DNA of 64,000 nucleotides. Source: Romeriopsis navalis LEGE 11480 (lineage in GTDB: Bacteria; Cyanobacteriota; Cyanobacteriia; Leptolyngbyales; Leptolyngbyaceae). The stretch is taken from NCBI RefSeq assembly GCF_015207035.1, contig NZ_JADEXQ010000018.1, positions 1 through 64,000 on the forward strand, given 5' to 3'. A program made the position numbers and the translations under genes. The notes under the pieces were generated by a model. That model saw only the letters and a program-made list of their open reading frames with translations, was not told the DNA's origin and made no database searches. This document shows, piece after piece, positions 9,391-19,227 of this stretch (position 1 is its first letter; every line of letters begins with the position of its first letter).

Positions 9391-9705
9391 ATGACTAGCC
9401 ATACCTCACGCATCTGGACCACTTCGCTCTCGAAACAGATTGCGCGATCCCAACAGCAGATACGGATTCTCTCGATCGACGATGCCACAATTGAAGCGCA
9501 CCAGCAGTTTATTGATCTGGCGCAGCGCGTGATGGCACTGCTTTATCGTGATGAAAGTTTGCTTGAGGTGATTGCACGACTGGAGCGTTATACGCTGCAG
9601 ATGCCCTCATCACAATCACATATCAGTGAACAGATTATGCTCGCACTGCGGTTGAATTCTCCAGATTTGCTGACCTCTCCCACCCCAGTGACACCAGAAC
9701 TATAG
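9391..9705 (+). CDS. Hypothetical protein
   Basis: 104 residues, mostly helical and polar, not recognised. Neither a signal peptide nor transmembrane segments are seen. It is followed 30 bases later by a strong hairpin terminator, which supports it as an expressed gene. No functional clue comes from its neighbours. Confidence 0.45.
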   Translation: MTSHTSRIWTTSLSKQIARSQQQIRILSIDDATIEAHQQFIDLAQRVMALLYRDESLLEVIARLERYTLQMPSSQSHISEQIMLALRLNSPDLLTSPTPVTPEL

Positions 9706-9734
9706 TGGCCGTCAGCTGTCGTAAGGACTAAAAT

Positions 9735-9770
9735 CCCCTGATGCCGAGTTAACGCATCTGGCATCAGGGG
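9735..9770. terminator. Bidirectional terminator
   Basis: CCCCTGATGCC pairs perfectly with GGCATCAGGGG. An A/T-rich run flanks the left arm and AAAATC the right. It lies between convergent genes (the hypothetical ORF on + and the 176-residue protein on -) and can serve both. Confidence 0.8.
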
Positions 9771-9799
9771 AAAATCAGACTTTAGTTGATCAAACAGCG

Positions 9800-10330
9800 T
9801 TAGCGTTTCTTCGACTTCGTTTTAGTCGTCTCTTCCGGAATGTCCTCAGGGTCTGGATCGGGCGATTTCAAGGCTTCATCTAGGACTTCCCGTGCCGTTT
9901 CTGCCTGCGCCCGTGCCGCTCGATACTTCAGATTCGCTTGAGCGTAAGTTTTGAGGATTTTAAACCCATCCTTAAACTCCGCAATATCTTCTTCGCTAAT
10001 CGGATCGTCCGTAAATAGAATATCAATCTTTTCACGCACCTCCAATGCCGCCGCCCGCGAATCCTGGGCCTTCAACTTCAGCGTTGCCAATCCACTGAGG
10101 ATTTGCACCGCTTGGTTCAGTGCATCTTCGCTACCCACAATTAACGTTCCTGGTTCATCCACTTCAATAAACTGCTGTGGCCCAAACCCATCGGCGGTTT
10201 CCGGCGGAATCTCGCCGGATTCGATCAGGCCAATCAGCTTTTCCATCGCTTTATCACGGGCTTTCGCTGAATCTTTGCCAGAAACATTAATTTTTAGCTC
10301 AGGGGCTTGGGGCAGAGTGTATTGAACCAT
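9800..10330 (-). CDS. Conserved hypothetical protein
   Basis: 176 residues: an N-terminal alpha/beta part (YTLPQAPELKINVSG, then KARDKAMEKLIGLIESGEIP, with PQQFIEVDEPG) followed by a helical part with many Ala/Glu/Lys and an acidic-then-basic tail (EETTKTKSKKR). No enzyme motif is recognised. It lies 74 bases downstream of dinB on the same strand and may share its transcript. Function unknown. Confidence 0.65.
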   Translation of the reverse strand: MVQYTLPQAPELKINVSGKDSAKARDKAMEKLIGLIESGEIPPETADGFGPQQFIEVDEPGTLIVGSEDALNQAVQILSGLATLKLKAQDSRAAALEVREKIDILFTDDPISEEDIAEFKDGFKILKTYAQANLKYRAARAQAETAREVLDEALKSPDPDPEDIPEETTKTKSKKR

Positions 10331-10404
10331 GTCTTCAGAAATGAAAGGGGCGAATGGTTGGCTATTCTACCTCGAAATTCTGTTTGAACCATATTTTTCC
10401 TGAT

Positions 10405-11499
10405 TTACAAAGGATTGGCTGAATTTGCAAAATCTAGCTGCAATTGTTGAAAGGTTTGAGGTTCTGTCGCCAGCTTGCCGATACCCAGCCCCAGTAGCCG
10501 AATTGATTTGCCCGATAAATCCACTTCTTCAAGCATGCTGAGCGCCACGAGTCGAACGACTTCCAGACTGTCAAATACGGTAGTTTGGGTATGGTTGCGA
10601 GTAATCTGCTGATAGTCGGCAAACTTGATTTTTAGAATTAACGTATAGCCGGATTTTTCTAATTTGCTAACTCGATCGTATAACTTCATGGCCAACTGAT
10701 TGAGCGAATGTTCAATCACGTCACGCTCGCGTAAATCTGGGTCATAGGAAGTCTCAACACTCACTGATTTACGCACTCGATTGGGGACAACTGGCCGATC
10801 GTCTTGTCCGCGTGCGATGCGGTAATAAAATCGTCCCACTTTGCCAAACCGTTGCAATAACTCGGCTTCCGATCGTGCTCGCAAGTCAGCTCCGGTAAAG
10901 ATCGCCATATCATGCAGTTTGCTGGTCGTCGCTTTCCCGATGCCGTGGAACTTCTCCACCGGCAACTGGGCGACAAAATCGGCTGCCTGTTCCGGCAAAA
11001 TCACGGCCATGCCATTGGGCTTATTCAAGTCCGACGCCATCTTTGCTAAGAACTTATTGACTGAGATCCCGGCGGACGCGGTTAACTGAGTTTCGGTAAA
11101 AATGCGATCGCGAATCATCTGTGCAATGCGCTTGGCCGAAGGACTATCGATCTTATTCTCGGTGACATCCAGATATGCCTCATCAAAGGCCACTGGCTCC
11201 ACCAAATCCGTATAGTCAGCAAAGATGGTGCGAATTTGCTGCGACACTTCCCGATACACGGCAAACCGCGGTTTGACAAAAATCAACTGCGGGCAGCGCT
11301 GTTGTGCCGTCCGGGAGGGGACGGCTGATTTTACGCCATACTGCCGCGCTTCATAGCTTGCGGCAGCGACGGCCCCACGCTTGTCTGGAGAACCACCTAC
11401 CGCCACCGGTTTACCCCGCAGTGCGGGATTATCACGCTGCTCCACCGACGCGTAAAACGCATCCATATCAATATGTATGATTTTGCGCTGTAGCGGCAT
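10405..11499 (-). CDS. dinB: DNA polymerase IV, Y family
   Basis: 364 residues, the usual length for DinB. The N-terminal catalytic motif HIDMDAFYASVEQ holds the first metal-binding Asp, and AFDEAYLDVT (about residue 104) carries the Asp-Glu pair. The helix-hairpin-helix thumb FHGIGKATTSKLHDM and a little-finger domain follow. It performs translesion synthesis opposite bulky or alkylated lesions. The C-terminus QLQLDFANS resembles a beta-clamp binding motif (QLxLF). No LexA box was recognised upstream. Confidence 0.95.
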   Translation of the reverse strand: MPLQRKIIHIDMDAFYASVEQRDNPALRGKPVAVGGSPDKRGAVAAASYEARQYGVKSAVPSRTAQQRCPQLIFVKPRFAVYREVSQQIRTIFADYTDLVEPVAFDEAYLDVTENKIDSPSAKRIAQMIRDRIFTETQLTASAGISVNKFLAKMASDLNKPNGMAVILPEQAADFVAQLPVEKFHGIGKATTSKLHDMAIFTGADLRARSEAELLQRFGKVGRFYYRIARGQDDRPVVPNRVRKSVSVETSYDPDLRERDVIEHSLNQLAMKLYDRVSKLEKSGYTLILKIKFADYQQITRNHTQTTVFDSLEVVRLVALSMLEEVDLSGKSIRLLGLGIGKLATEPQTFQQLQLDFANSANPL

Positions 11500-11591
11500 A
11501 CGATCGAGTCAAATTGGATAGAGCAATCACTGATCACATTTCTAATATGGATTCTCTAATGTTTTTGACCGATCAACAAGATGACTTGGCG

Positions 11592-14297
11592 CTAGTCCGG
11601 TTCACCAATTAAATTAAACGCGGCCCAAATTTCTGGTTCGGGATGCGTCTTCAAGGTTTTCAGCATCGCCGATCGCAAGGCAGCGGCTTTATCCGACTGC
11701 TGTTGCAGCGATCGATAGAACTCCACCATAAATCCTGAAGTCGCTTTATCGTCAATTGCCCATAGCGAAACCACAACGCTCGCGGCACCGGCCGCCATCC
11801 ACGATCGCGATAAGCCCAAAACGCCATCCCCGGTAATGCGGCCGCGGCCTGTGTCACAAGCACTTAATACGACGAGATCGGCATTAATGGGAAGTTTTAG
11901 CATTTCTGCGGCGGTCAATAAGCCATCTTCCTGTCCACTAGGTGCGAGGGCCAACCAACCTTGTAATGGCTGTTGTGGACTAAAAACTCCATGTGTTGCC
12001 AAGTGGATAATGCGGGCATTTGCGAGTTGCGACTTAATGCTGGCTTCAGTGGCGCGCGCACCAACCAGCGGACTGACATTTAATAAATTTCCGATCGCTT
12101 GCGCCTCAGTTGCGGCGCCTGGTAGGGCATCAAATCCCGATGGCATTGGTGTGGGATTGCCGACAATGAGCGTTGATTGGCGCTGGTTTCTGGGTTTGGA
12201 ACGTTCCAAACCCAGAACTTGAATTGATGGTGTGGTCAAAATCGTATGTTGCTCAATTAAGAACTTATTTTGCGGGCTTTGCAACGCCGCAAATGGAACC
12301 AGAAATAGCTGTTCCTGGGGGGCAAATACGACGCGATCGTTGGGATCTCTGGGTAATAAATCAGCAATTGGCTCGATTAATAATTGATGTAGCTGCCGGA
12401 ATTGTAGGAATTGCGATCGGCCATTGGTTAAACCCGTTGGAGTATTGCCACGACGACGCTGTCCTAAGCGTTTCCCGATCGCATTACGCGCAATTTTGAC
12501 CAATCCTCCTAGTGAATTTTCTGCTGCTGCATTGGGGTTTAATGCCACGCGGCGAAATGTTACCTGTCCCGTTGGTTTTACGACCCAAATAAAGATGGCA
12601 CTTTCACGCGGTTCGGCGGTGAATTGAACCGCTCCACCATGTTTTACTGGCACAAACTGATCACGGATAATCGAATACTGAACGATCGTAGACTTTTGCT
12701 GCAGCGCAATTTGGCGAATCTGCTCGATCGAAGGTGGCCGGACGATCGAGGCGCTTGCCTCATTGGTTGTGCCCCTTGCTAATAGCTCAATAAATGCCCT
12801 GGCGCGACCCCGTTCGGCAATCTCTAACGCTGGTTCTGGTTTATTCTGTGCGATCAGCGTTTCTTGTAAATTGCGATAGGCATCAAGCTGCGTTTCAAAT
12901 AGCGATACTTTGAATGCATCATTATTGCCCAGCCCGGCTCGCAGCGATTCCCAGACTTTAATGGCATTGGTAAGATGGGTTTCTGACTGTTCGAAACGTT
13001 GTAATCGCAAGAGGACATCACCCAAATTTGTGAGGGTAATGCCTTCGCCTAATTGGGCTTTAAGTTCGCGCATCAGCGCCAAGCTACGCTGATGATAGTC
13101 CACTGCCGTATCAAACTTGCGTTGATAGGTGTGTGTTGTGCCTAAGCCTAATAATGCTTGGGCAACTTGTAAGCGGTCATTGATTTCGATCGCAATCTCA
13201 TGACTGGTTTGATATGCCTCGATTGAGGCCGCAAAATCACTGTTCTGAGCATAGGCATTACCGAGGTTGCCATGCGCTTGGGCCTGTCCGTAGCGATCGC
13301 CAATCTTGCGAGAGATGGCTAAACTTTTCAGTTGTTGTTTAATCGCGGTATCGACTTGTGACTGTGTTAGGTAGGCATTGCCAATGTTGCGTAACACCAA
13401 AGCACGCCACTGCGCCATCGATTCCTGCGAAAATTTTGCTAAAGCCTGCTCATAGAATATCAGCGCTTTTTCGTAGTCACCCAAGGCACCATGCGCGGCG
13501 CCAATCCCAGCTAAAGCCATGCCGACACCCGCCTCATTCTGATCGGCTGCGGCAATCTTAATTTGTTGCTGGTGATAGGCGATCGCCTGCTTGTACTGAC
13601 CAAGGATATAGGCCGTGACCCCGAGATTATTCAAGGCATGGGTTTGGCGGAGAGCTTGATTGGCGGTTTTTGCCTCAACTAAACGGTCCTGATAGCACTG
13701 TAATAACTGCTGATAAACACTGGCTTGCCGATCGCCCATGCGCTTTTGCCGAATCTGGCGTACCTGCGATTGGCAGCTTAACGATGGTTTGGCGGCAATA
13801 TTGTTTGAAGGGAGGGATAACCCCGGATTGCTTTGGACTGGTGGTTTCGCCGCATTTGCCGCCGTTGGGCCGGGATTTGGTACGCCACTGGGGCCTGAAA
13901 TGGAAAACAACACACAGCTATCACTGGAACAATCCGGCTGATTATTTGCCAGAAAACCATATTCCGGCAATATGACATCGAGTGCGATTAGCTGATTCAG
14001 GCGAGTGCTCAATGGTAAACGCGAATGATACACCCGCCAGTTCCGGGATAAATCAATGCGTAGTAGTGAACCAGCGGGTTGGCTATCCGGCAGTAAGATC
14101 GGTGGCCCAGTGGGTGTCGGAAAGTTACCTGGGAAGTTATCGGGAAAATTATTATTCGGGAAATTGCGACCGGGAATATTTTGGGCGATCGTCGGATATA
14201 CATCGATATCCAGTCGCGTTTGAGGCAGTGGGGCTGTCGCGTCTAGCACTGGCGGCACCAGAGGCAAAAATAAAGCAGGAAATAAGGGAACAAACAT
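11592..14297 (-). CDS. Secreted/anchored TPR protein with CHAT protease domain
   Basis: 901 residues. A hydrophobic N-terminus is followed by a Pro/Asn-rich low-complexity stretch (NFPNNNFPDNFPGNFP). A block of tetratricopeptide repeats spans about residues 190-470 (units such as ALNNLGVTAYILGQYKQAIAYHQ). The C-terminal CHAT domain (about 600-900) carries the caspase-like dyad in HLATHG and LSACDTG, so a cysteine protease activity is likely. TPR-CHAT proteins are abundant in cyanobacteria and are seen in signalling or defence contexts; the substrate is unknown. A 30-bp perfect palindrome lies inside the gene. Confidence 0.9.
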   Translation of the reverse strand: MFVPLFPALFLPLVPPVLDATAPLPQTRLDIDVYPTIAQNIPGRNFPNNNFPDNFPGNFPTPTGPPILLPDSQPAGSLLRIDLSRNWRVYHSRLPLSTRLNQLIALDVILPEYGFLANNQPDCSSDSCVLFSISGPSGVPNPGPTAANAAKPPVQSNPGLSLPSNNIAAKPSLSCQSQVRQIRQKRMGDRQASVYQQLLQCYQDRLVEAKTANQALRQTHALNNLGVTAYILGQYKQAIAYHQQQIKIAAADQNEAGVGMALAGIGAAHGALGDYEKALIFYEQALAKFSQESMAQWRALVLRNIGNAYLTQSQVDTAIKQQLKSLAISRKIGDRYGQAQAHGNLGNAYAQNSDFAASIEAYQTSHEIAIEINDRLQVAQALLGLGTTHTYQRKFDTAVDYHQRSLALMRELKAQLGEGITLTNLGDVLLRLQRFEQSETHLTNAIKVWESLRAGLGNNDAFKVSLFETQLDAYRNLQETLIAQNKPEPALEIAERGRARAFIELLARGTTNEASASIVRPPSIEQIRQIALQQKSTIVQYSIIRDQFVPVKHGGAVQFTAEPRESAIFIWVVKPTGQVTFRRVALNPNAAAENSLGGLVKIARNAIGKRLGQRRRGNTPTGLTNGRSQFLQFRQLHQLLIEPIADLLPRDPNDRVVFAPQEQLFLVPFAALQSPQNKFLIEQHTILTTPSIQVLGLERSKPRNQRQSTLIVGNPTPMPSGFDALPGAATEAQAIGNLLNVSPLVGARATEASIKSQLANARIIHLATHGVFSPQQPLQGWLALAPSGQEDGLLTAAEMLKLPINADLVVLSACDTGRGRITGDGVLGLSRSWMAAGAASVVVSLWAIDDKATSGFMVEFYRSLQQQSDKAAALRSAMLKTLKTHPEPEIWAAFNLIGEPD
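12188..12217. repeat. 30-bp perfect palindrome inside the CHAT gene
   Basis: TTCTGGGTTTGGAAC is followed immediately by its reverse complement. It encodes the GLERSKPRN region upstream of the CHAT active-site segment. Coding sequence rarely holds a spacerless palindrome of this length. Confidence 0.7.
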
Positions 14298-14798
14298 CGT
14301 GATTAACCTTCCCGTTCAGATTTATTGCTCAAACTGCTCTGTGAACTTTGGGTTATTGCAGGTCAGTTCGATTTAGAATTGTTCGCCATCCTTGGCGCGA
14401 AACTGGCATTGGATTGTTTTGGTGACGGTGTCACTTGCTTGTCCAACTGCGTGATGATCCAGATCAAGCAAGCGTCTTTGTGTGGCACCTGGTAGCTGCT
14501 GTTTGACCCTGGGCCGGAGCGATTTGGGGCTGAATCCGACTTTTGGGTATGTCTAGTTTAGCAATTCTCATTGCTAGCGCCGGCACAACCGTTGAGAACT
14601 TCACAACAGACTTAATGTCAGCCGCCGCAACGATGCTCAACGCCGAAATCGATAGGCGGAAAAGCGTAACGGGATCAAACTGCTAACACGATTGATGCGG
14701 GCTTCACTACGCAAGATTGTGAGATTCAGCGCAGCTGGCTTGATGTCACGTTTTGTAACTGACGATGCCTTCACTGACGATGCCTTCAAGCGCTCGCA
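14298..14798. other. Non-coding stretch
   Basis: About 500 bases between the CHAT gene and sbcC, both on the minus strand. It presumably includes the CHAT promoter. A short direct repeat, ACTGACGATGCCTTCA, occurs twice near 14757-14790. No gene was recognised. Confidence 0.4.
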
Positions 14799-17700
14799 CT
14801 AAACACATAAATCTAAATGTGACCCCGTCTCGGTCTTCGTCACCTCAATCCGTGCCTGAAATGCATCGCGGAAATAAGCCATGTGCGTAATCGTCAAAAT
14901 ACAAGCAAAATCATCGGCGATCGCATTAATTGCCCCAATTAGTCGATCGATGCCTTCCTTATCCTGTGTCCCAAATCCTTCATCGACAATCAACATCTGT
15001 AGGGCCGTTCCCGATCGTTGGGAAAGTAATCGTGCTAGCGCCAACCGAATTGCAAAGTTAATCCGAAACGCCTCGCCACCGGAGTAGGTTTCATAGGGCC
15101 GCGTCCCGCGAGCATCGGCAATTAAAATATCTAAGGTTTCAATCGCTTTGGCGGATGGCGGCTTTGACTGACTGCGGGACTTGCTGGATTTCCCGGACTT
15201 CCCAGCGCGCGATCGATGCGTGACAAATTGCACATGTAGTTGATTGGCACTGAGCCGGGCCAAAATCTGATTGGTCATGGTTTCAAGCTGCGGCAGGATA
15301 TTTTCAATCATCAGTGCCGGAATGCCATTTTTCCCAAAGGCCTGCGCTAATTCCTGATAGACCCGATGTTGTTGCTGAATCTGTTGCAACTCGGTCATCA
15401 GTTCAAGTTGACGCAGCTTTAGCTGTTCTTGCTCTTGCTGTCGTTGTTGAAGTTGGCCCAGCTTGGCTAACTGTTCATCGAGCGTTTGGCGATCGCGCTG
15501 CAACTCGGTTTCCCATTGCTGGATCGCTGCCGTCGTATCGGGGTGCTGGGCTAAACAGCGATTCAGAAATTCCACTTGCTGCTGGAGGGTCTGCTGCTCC
15601 ATTACCCGGGTTTGCAAGGCTTGGGAAATATCTTCTACGCGAGTTTGTACCTGGGGAAATTGTTGGCGGGCCTGTTGCAATTCCTGATACTTGAGCTGCC
15701 AGACCTGAGCCTGCCGCAACTGACTGCGCAATTGGTTATGTTGTTCTAAGCTGTAGCCAATCGACTCTAACTGTTGGTCAAATTCGTGTAAATTACTGGC
15801 ATTTTCTGCTTCTATCGTCGCAATTTGCTGCTGTAATGCCTGTAACTGCTGTTGTAATTCTGGTGCTTTCTGCAAGACTTGCTCATAGCGCTTTTGCGCC
15901 TGCTTGATATCACCATATTTGATCTCGGCCCAACGCCATCGATCGACCCACCCACGGGCCAAAGCATGATCTCGTTCATCATAGTTCAACTGTCCGAGGG
16001 TCTGGTCGAGTAATGCCATCTCTTGATGAAAGTCAGCCACATGGGTATTGTTGCGCAGCTGTAATTCGACCTGTTCTAACTCATCCGTGAGTCGCTCAAA
16101 TGCCTGTTGTGCTTCGGTGTTGGTTTGGAGTTCGGATTGTAATTGTCCCTGGGCTTGTCGCACTTCGCCGTATTGCGTCAGCCGTGTCTCAATCTCACAG
16201 TATTCTTGGCGCAGTACTTGGATTTCGCGCTCGGATACGGCTAACTGTTCACGAATAATCCAAATCTGACTCAGGATTTCCTCTTGTTTGGCTTTATGCT
16301 TTTCTAAAACTAAGTGGCGATGGTGTTCATCGAGGGGACGATCGCACAGTGGACAAGCCGGAATCTCGTCGCCGCTGATATGCATTTGCTCGACCAGTGT
16401 GACGGTATCGGCATCTCCGGCAATTTGATATTCGCCATTGGCTTCATGGGCGATCGTCCCTAATTCACTGCTAATCTCAACTTCTGCCAAGATGCCATCT
16501 TTGTTTAATAAGCGGAGAATTTGGTCAATTTCAGCTAATTGTCCTTCATAGGCGCGCTGATGGCCCTGTAAGCGCTCCATAAAGGTGCGCCGCTCTACCC
16601 CCTTTTCTCGAACTTGCTCTTGGTATTGCCGCAACTGATCGAGTTCTTCAATCCGGACGGCGACGGCGGTGACTGCTTCTTGTAGTACGGGTTGGCGTGA
16701 TTGCTTGGCTTGAAACTGCTGTGCATTGACCCGGAGTTCATCTAAGCGGGCGGTTAAGCGGGCGGTGGCTCGATCGATCTCCCGGTTGAGTTGTTGTTGC
16801 CGTTGCACCAGTGGTGCGGCTTGCATTTGGGCATCTTCGTAATGCTGAAGTTGTTTGCGAGCTTGTTGTAATTGGGTAAGACCTTCTTCGATCTCAGTTT
16901 TTCGGCTGAGGGTTTGTTCGAGATCGGCTTTTTGGTCTTCGAGGGATGTGAGCTGTAGCTGCACCCGCTGTAACGCTTGTTGCAATTGATTTAACTGTGC
17001 ACTCTGTGCCTGTTGTTGCTGACCGCGTTGGGCCTGGACGACCTGAAATGCTTGGAATCGATTGGCCAGGACTTCTTCTTGTCCCTGAATGGTCTGCCAC
17101 TGTGCATAGCCGGCAAAAATGTCGGTTTCTTGCGAAAACAGCGCTTCTAACGTTTTTAATTGCTGTTCCGCTTGGACTAACTCCTGCCGGTGTTGTTCAC
17201 AGCCTTGAGTCACCTGTTGGAGCTGCTGTTGCTGCCAATCGCGTTGCTGTTGCCAAGCCTGCCGCTGCTGCTGCTGTTTTTGTAGGGTTTGTAGCTGTTC
17301 CCGCCCCTTGATTTGTAGTTGTTGGAGTTGGGCGACGAGGGACTCCGACTCCGCCCGATCGCGCTGAATATGTTTCTGAGCCTGTCGCTGATTCGCGATC
17401 GTGCTCAACTGCTGCTCGAACAAGCTGACCTGACCTTTGAGCTGCCTGGCCTGGTCGCGGGCTTTCTCCGCCAGTTCATCGTAATGCTGCAACTTCAGCA
17501 AATCCGCCAGAATCTGCTTACGCTCCCCCGGCCGCTTCAACATAAACTCATCGGCGCGGCCCTGGCGAAGATAAGCCGAATTGACAAAGGTTTCGTAGTC
17601 GAGATTGATTTGATCGTGGATCAGCTGCTGCGTCACGCGCAGATTCTTGCCCGTCAGCGGACGAAACTGCCCCGCCTCCGTCTCCACTTGAAAATCTAGG

Positions 17701-17981
17701 GTCATGGCCTGCCCTCGATACCTGGTCCGAATCACCCGGTAGGTATTGCCATGAATCCGAAAACTAAAATCAACCCGCGCTTCGCTCAACCCCTGATGAA
17801 TCACATCATCCTCGGTGGCGGCTCGACTACTGCCCCAAATCGCCCAAGAAATCGCCTCTAACAGCGAAGATTTGCCCGCACCGTTCGGGCCACAGATGCA
17901 CGCCGTGTGCAACCCTCGAAAATCGAGGGTTGCCTCCCGATAGCTCAGGAAGTTACGCAGCGTTAGCTGAAGAGGGATCAT
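14799..17981 (-). CDS. sbcC: SbcC/Rad50-type exonuclease subunit
   Basis: 1060 residues. The N-terminal ABC-type ATPase half has the P-loop GPNGAGKSSLLEA (residues about 33-45). Long Gln-rich coiled coils flank a zinc hook CPLCDRP near the middle, and the C-terminal half holds the ABC signature YSGGEAFRINFAIRLAL and Walker B MLIVDEGFGTQD. It works with SbcD/Mre11 to cleave hairpins and process double-strand ends. No sbcD lies in the window, unlike many genomes where the two are adjacent. Confidence 0.95.
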   Translation of the reverse strand: MIPLQLTLRNFLSYREATLDFRGLHTACICGPNGAGKSSLLEAISWAIWGSSRAATEDDVIHQGLSEARVDFSFRIHGNTYRVIRTRYRGQAMTLDFQVETEAGQFRPLTGKNLRVTQQLIHDQINLDYETFVNSAYLRQGRADEFMLKRPGERKQILADLLKLQHYDELAEKARDQARQLKGQVSLFEQQLSTIANQRQAQKHIQRDRAESESLVAQLQQLQIKGREQLQTLQKQQQQRQAWQQQRDWQQQQLQQVTQGCEQHRQELVQAEQQLKTLEALFSQETDIFAGYAQWQTIQGQEEVLANRFQAFQVVQAQRGQQQQAQSAQLNQLQQALQRVQLQLTSLEDQKADLEQTLSRKTEIEEGLTQLQQARKQLQHYEDAQMQAAPLVQRQQQLNREIDRATARLTARLDELRVNAQQFQAKQSRQPVLQEAVTAVAVRIEELDQLRQYQEQVREKGVERRTFMERLQGHQRAYEGQLAEIDQILRLLNKDGILAEVEISSELGTIAHEANGEYQIAGDADTVTLVEQMHISGDEIPACPLCDRPLDEHHRHLVLEKHKAKQEEILSQIWIIREQLAVSEREIQVLRQEYCEIETRLTQYGEVRQAQGQLQSELQTNTEAQQAFERLTDELEQVELQLRNNTHVADFHQEMALLDQTLGQLNYDERDHALARGWVDRWRWAEIKYGDIKQAQKRYEQVLQKAPELQQQLQALQQQIATIEAENASNLHEFDQQLESIGYSLEQHNQLRSQLRQAQVWQLKYQELQQARQQFPQVQTRVEDISQALQTRVMEQQTLQQQVEFLNRCLAQHPDTTAAIQQWETELQRDRQTLDEQLAKLGQLQQRQQEQEQLKLRQLELMTELQQIQQQHRVYQELAQAFGKNGIPALMIENILPQLETMTNQILARLSANQLHVQFVTHRSRAGKSGKSSKSRSQSKPPSAKAIETLDILIADARGTRPYETYSGGEAFRINFAIRLALARLLSQRSGTALQMLIVDEGFGTQDKEGIDRLIGAINAIADDFACILTITHMAYFRDAFQARIEVTKTETGSHLDLCV

Positions 17982-18410
17982 TTATTTCGTAACCAAAATC
18001 TCGTAACTGGGGCACATCATTCAATCATTCGGAGCGATCGATTGAGCATCACTGATACATCCAGCCAACCCGCACAAGTAGTACAGAAAAACCTCAGTAC
18101 AAGAACACTTAAGTACAACCGCACTTCTTAGTGTAGACTGCAAACCCCAAATTTTGTAAACCCTGACCAGATTTTTTTCACTTTTTGCCGCTGAACGGGT
18201 TCTCAGCCAGGCGATCGACCCATCCCATCGGAAGTGTAATGCCGATCGCCAAATCACCCCCCAGCCAAGGTGTGAAACGTATACAATTTGGAGTAGTGCT
18301 CATAGTCCAGTATGACCAACGACTGGGCGATTTGAACTAGTCGCTTTTGAAACTAGACAGTTTTGAACTGGACAGTTTGCCGCTCAATCTCATCCCTTCA
18401 CGCAACTCTA

Positions 18411-19184
18411 ATGACCTACTGCCTTGGCATTATCACAAAAGCGGGCCTGATTATGGCCGCTGATTCACGCACCAATGCGGGGGTGGACTACGTTGCCACC
18501 CAGCAGAAATTGTTTGACTTTACCCTGCCCGGTGAGCGCGTGCTATTTATCTGTGTATCAGGCAATCTCTCCATCACCCAATCGGTGTTGGCTCTGCTAC
18601 GACGGGACATCAAAACCCATGAAGAGCATAATTTGCACTCGATCGATAGCATGTACGAGATCGTGCGATATATTGGCCGCAAAGTCCGTCAGGTGATGGA
18701 ACAAGACCGCGAATGGTTTAAAAAAGACGGCATTAGCATGACGTCCAACTTCTTAGTCGGTGGTCAGGTCCAGGGCGAAGAACCCGAGCTATATATGGTT
18801 TATCCCCAAGGCAACGCGATTCAGGCATCAAAGGAAACACCATTTCTACAAATCGGTGAGGCGAAGTATGGCAAACCGATTCTCGATCGGGTCCTCACCC
18901 CCGAGACATCCCTCGACGATGCGGCGAAATGTGCGCTGTTGTCGATCGACTCCACCATGAAGTCGAATATCTCCGTCGGCCCCCCGATCAACTTGATCAT
19001 GTACGAAGCCGACACCTTCAAAGTCCATAACGAACTGCGACTGAAAATGGGGGCCTCGTACCTGCTGGCGATTCGCAAAGCCTGGGAATACGAATTGCGC
19101 ACGGCCTTTGAACGGATGCCCAAGATCGAGTGGGATAACCAGGCCATGAGCGAAGCCAAGCCCGAGGATGATCTGGTTGACTAG
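18411..19184 (+). CDS. Anbu-type proteasome-like peptidase
   Basis: 257 residues from ATG 18411; the longer frame opening at 18363 is rejected because the Anbu family starts MTYC with Thr2 as the expected nucleophile. GLIMAADSRTNAGVD is the characteristic N-terminal strand of the family, placing it in the Ntn-hydrolase (20S proteasome/HslV-like) fold. Anbu proteins are often linked to ATP-grasp and alpha-E genes; these are absent here. Substrate and physiological role are unknown. Confidence 0.85.
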   Translation: MTYCLGIITKAGLIMAADSRTNAGVDYVATQQKLFDFTLPGERVLFICVSGNLSITQSVLALLRRDIKTHEEHNLHSIDSMYEIVRYIGRKVRQVMEQDREWFKKDGISMTSNFLVGGQVQGEEPELYMVYPQGNAIQASKETPFLQIGEAKYGKPILDRVLTPETSLDDAAKCALLSIDSTMKSNISVGPPINLIMYEADTFKVHNELRLKMGASYLLAIRKAWEYELRTAFERMPKIEWDNQAMSEAKPEDDLVD

Positions 19185-19227
19185 CCGCTGACTGGCATCA
19201 TTACCGCTGACTGCATCATTCCAGCGC

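Noticed and set aside
18021-18257. Small minus-strand frame upstream of the Anbu gene
   Set aside because: No protein-like features or ribosome site; it probably overlaps the sbcC/Anbu control region.
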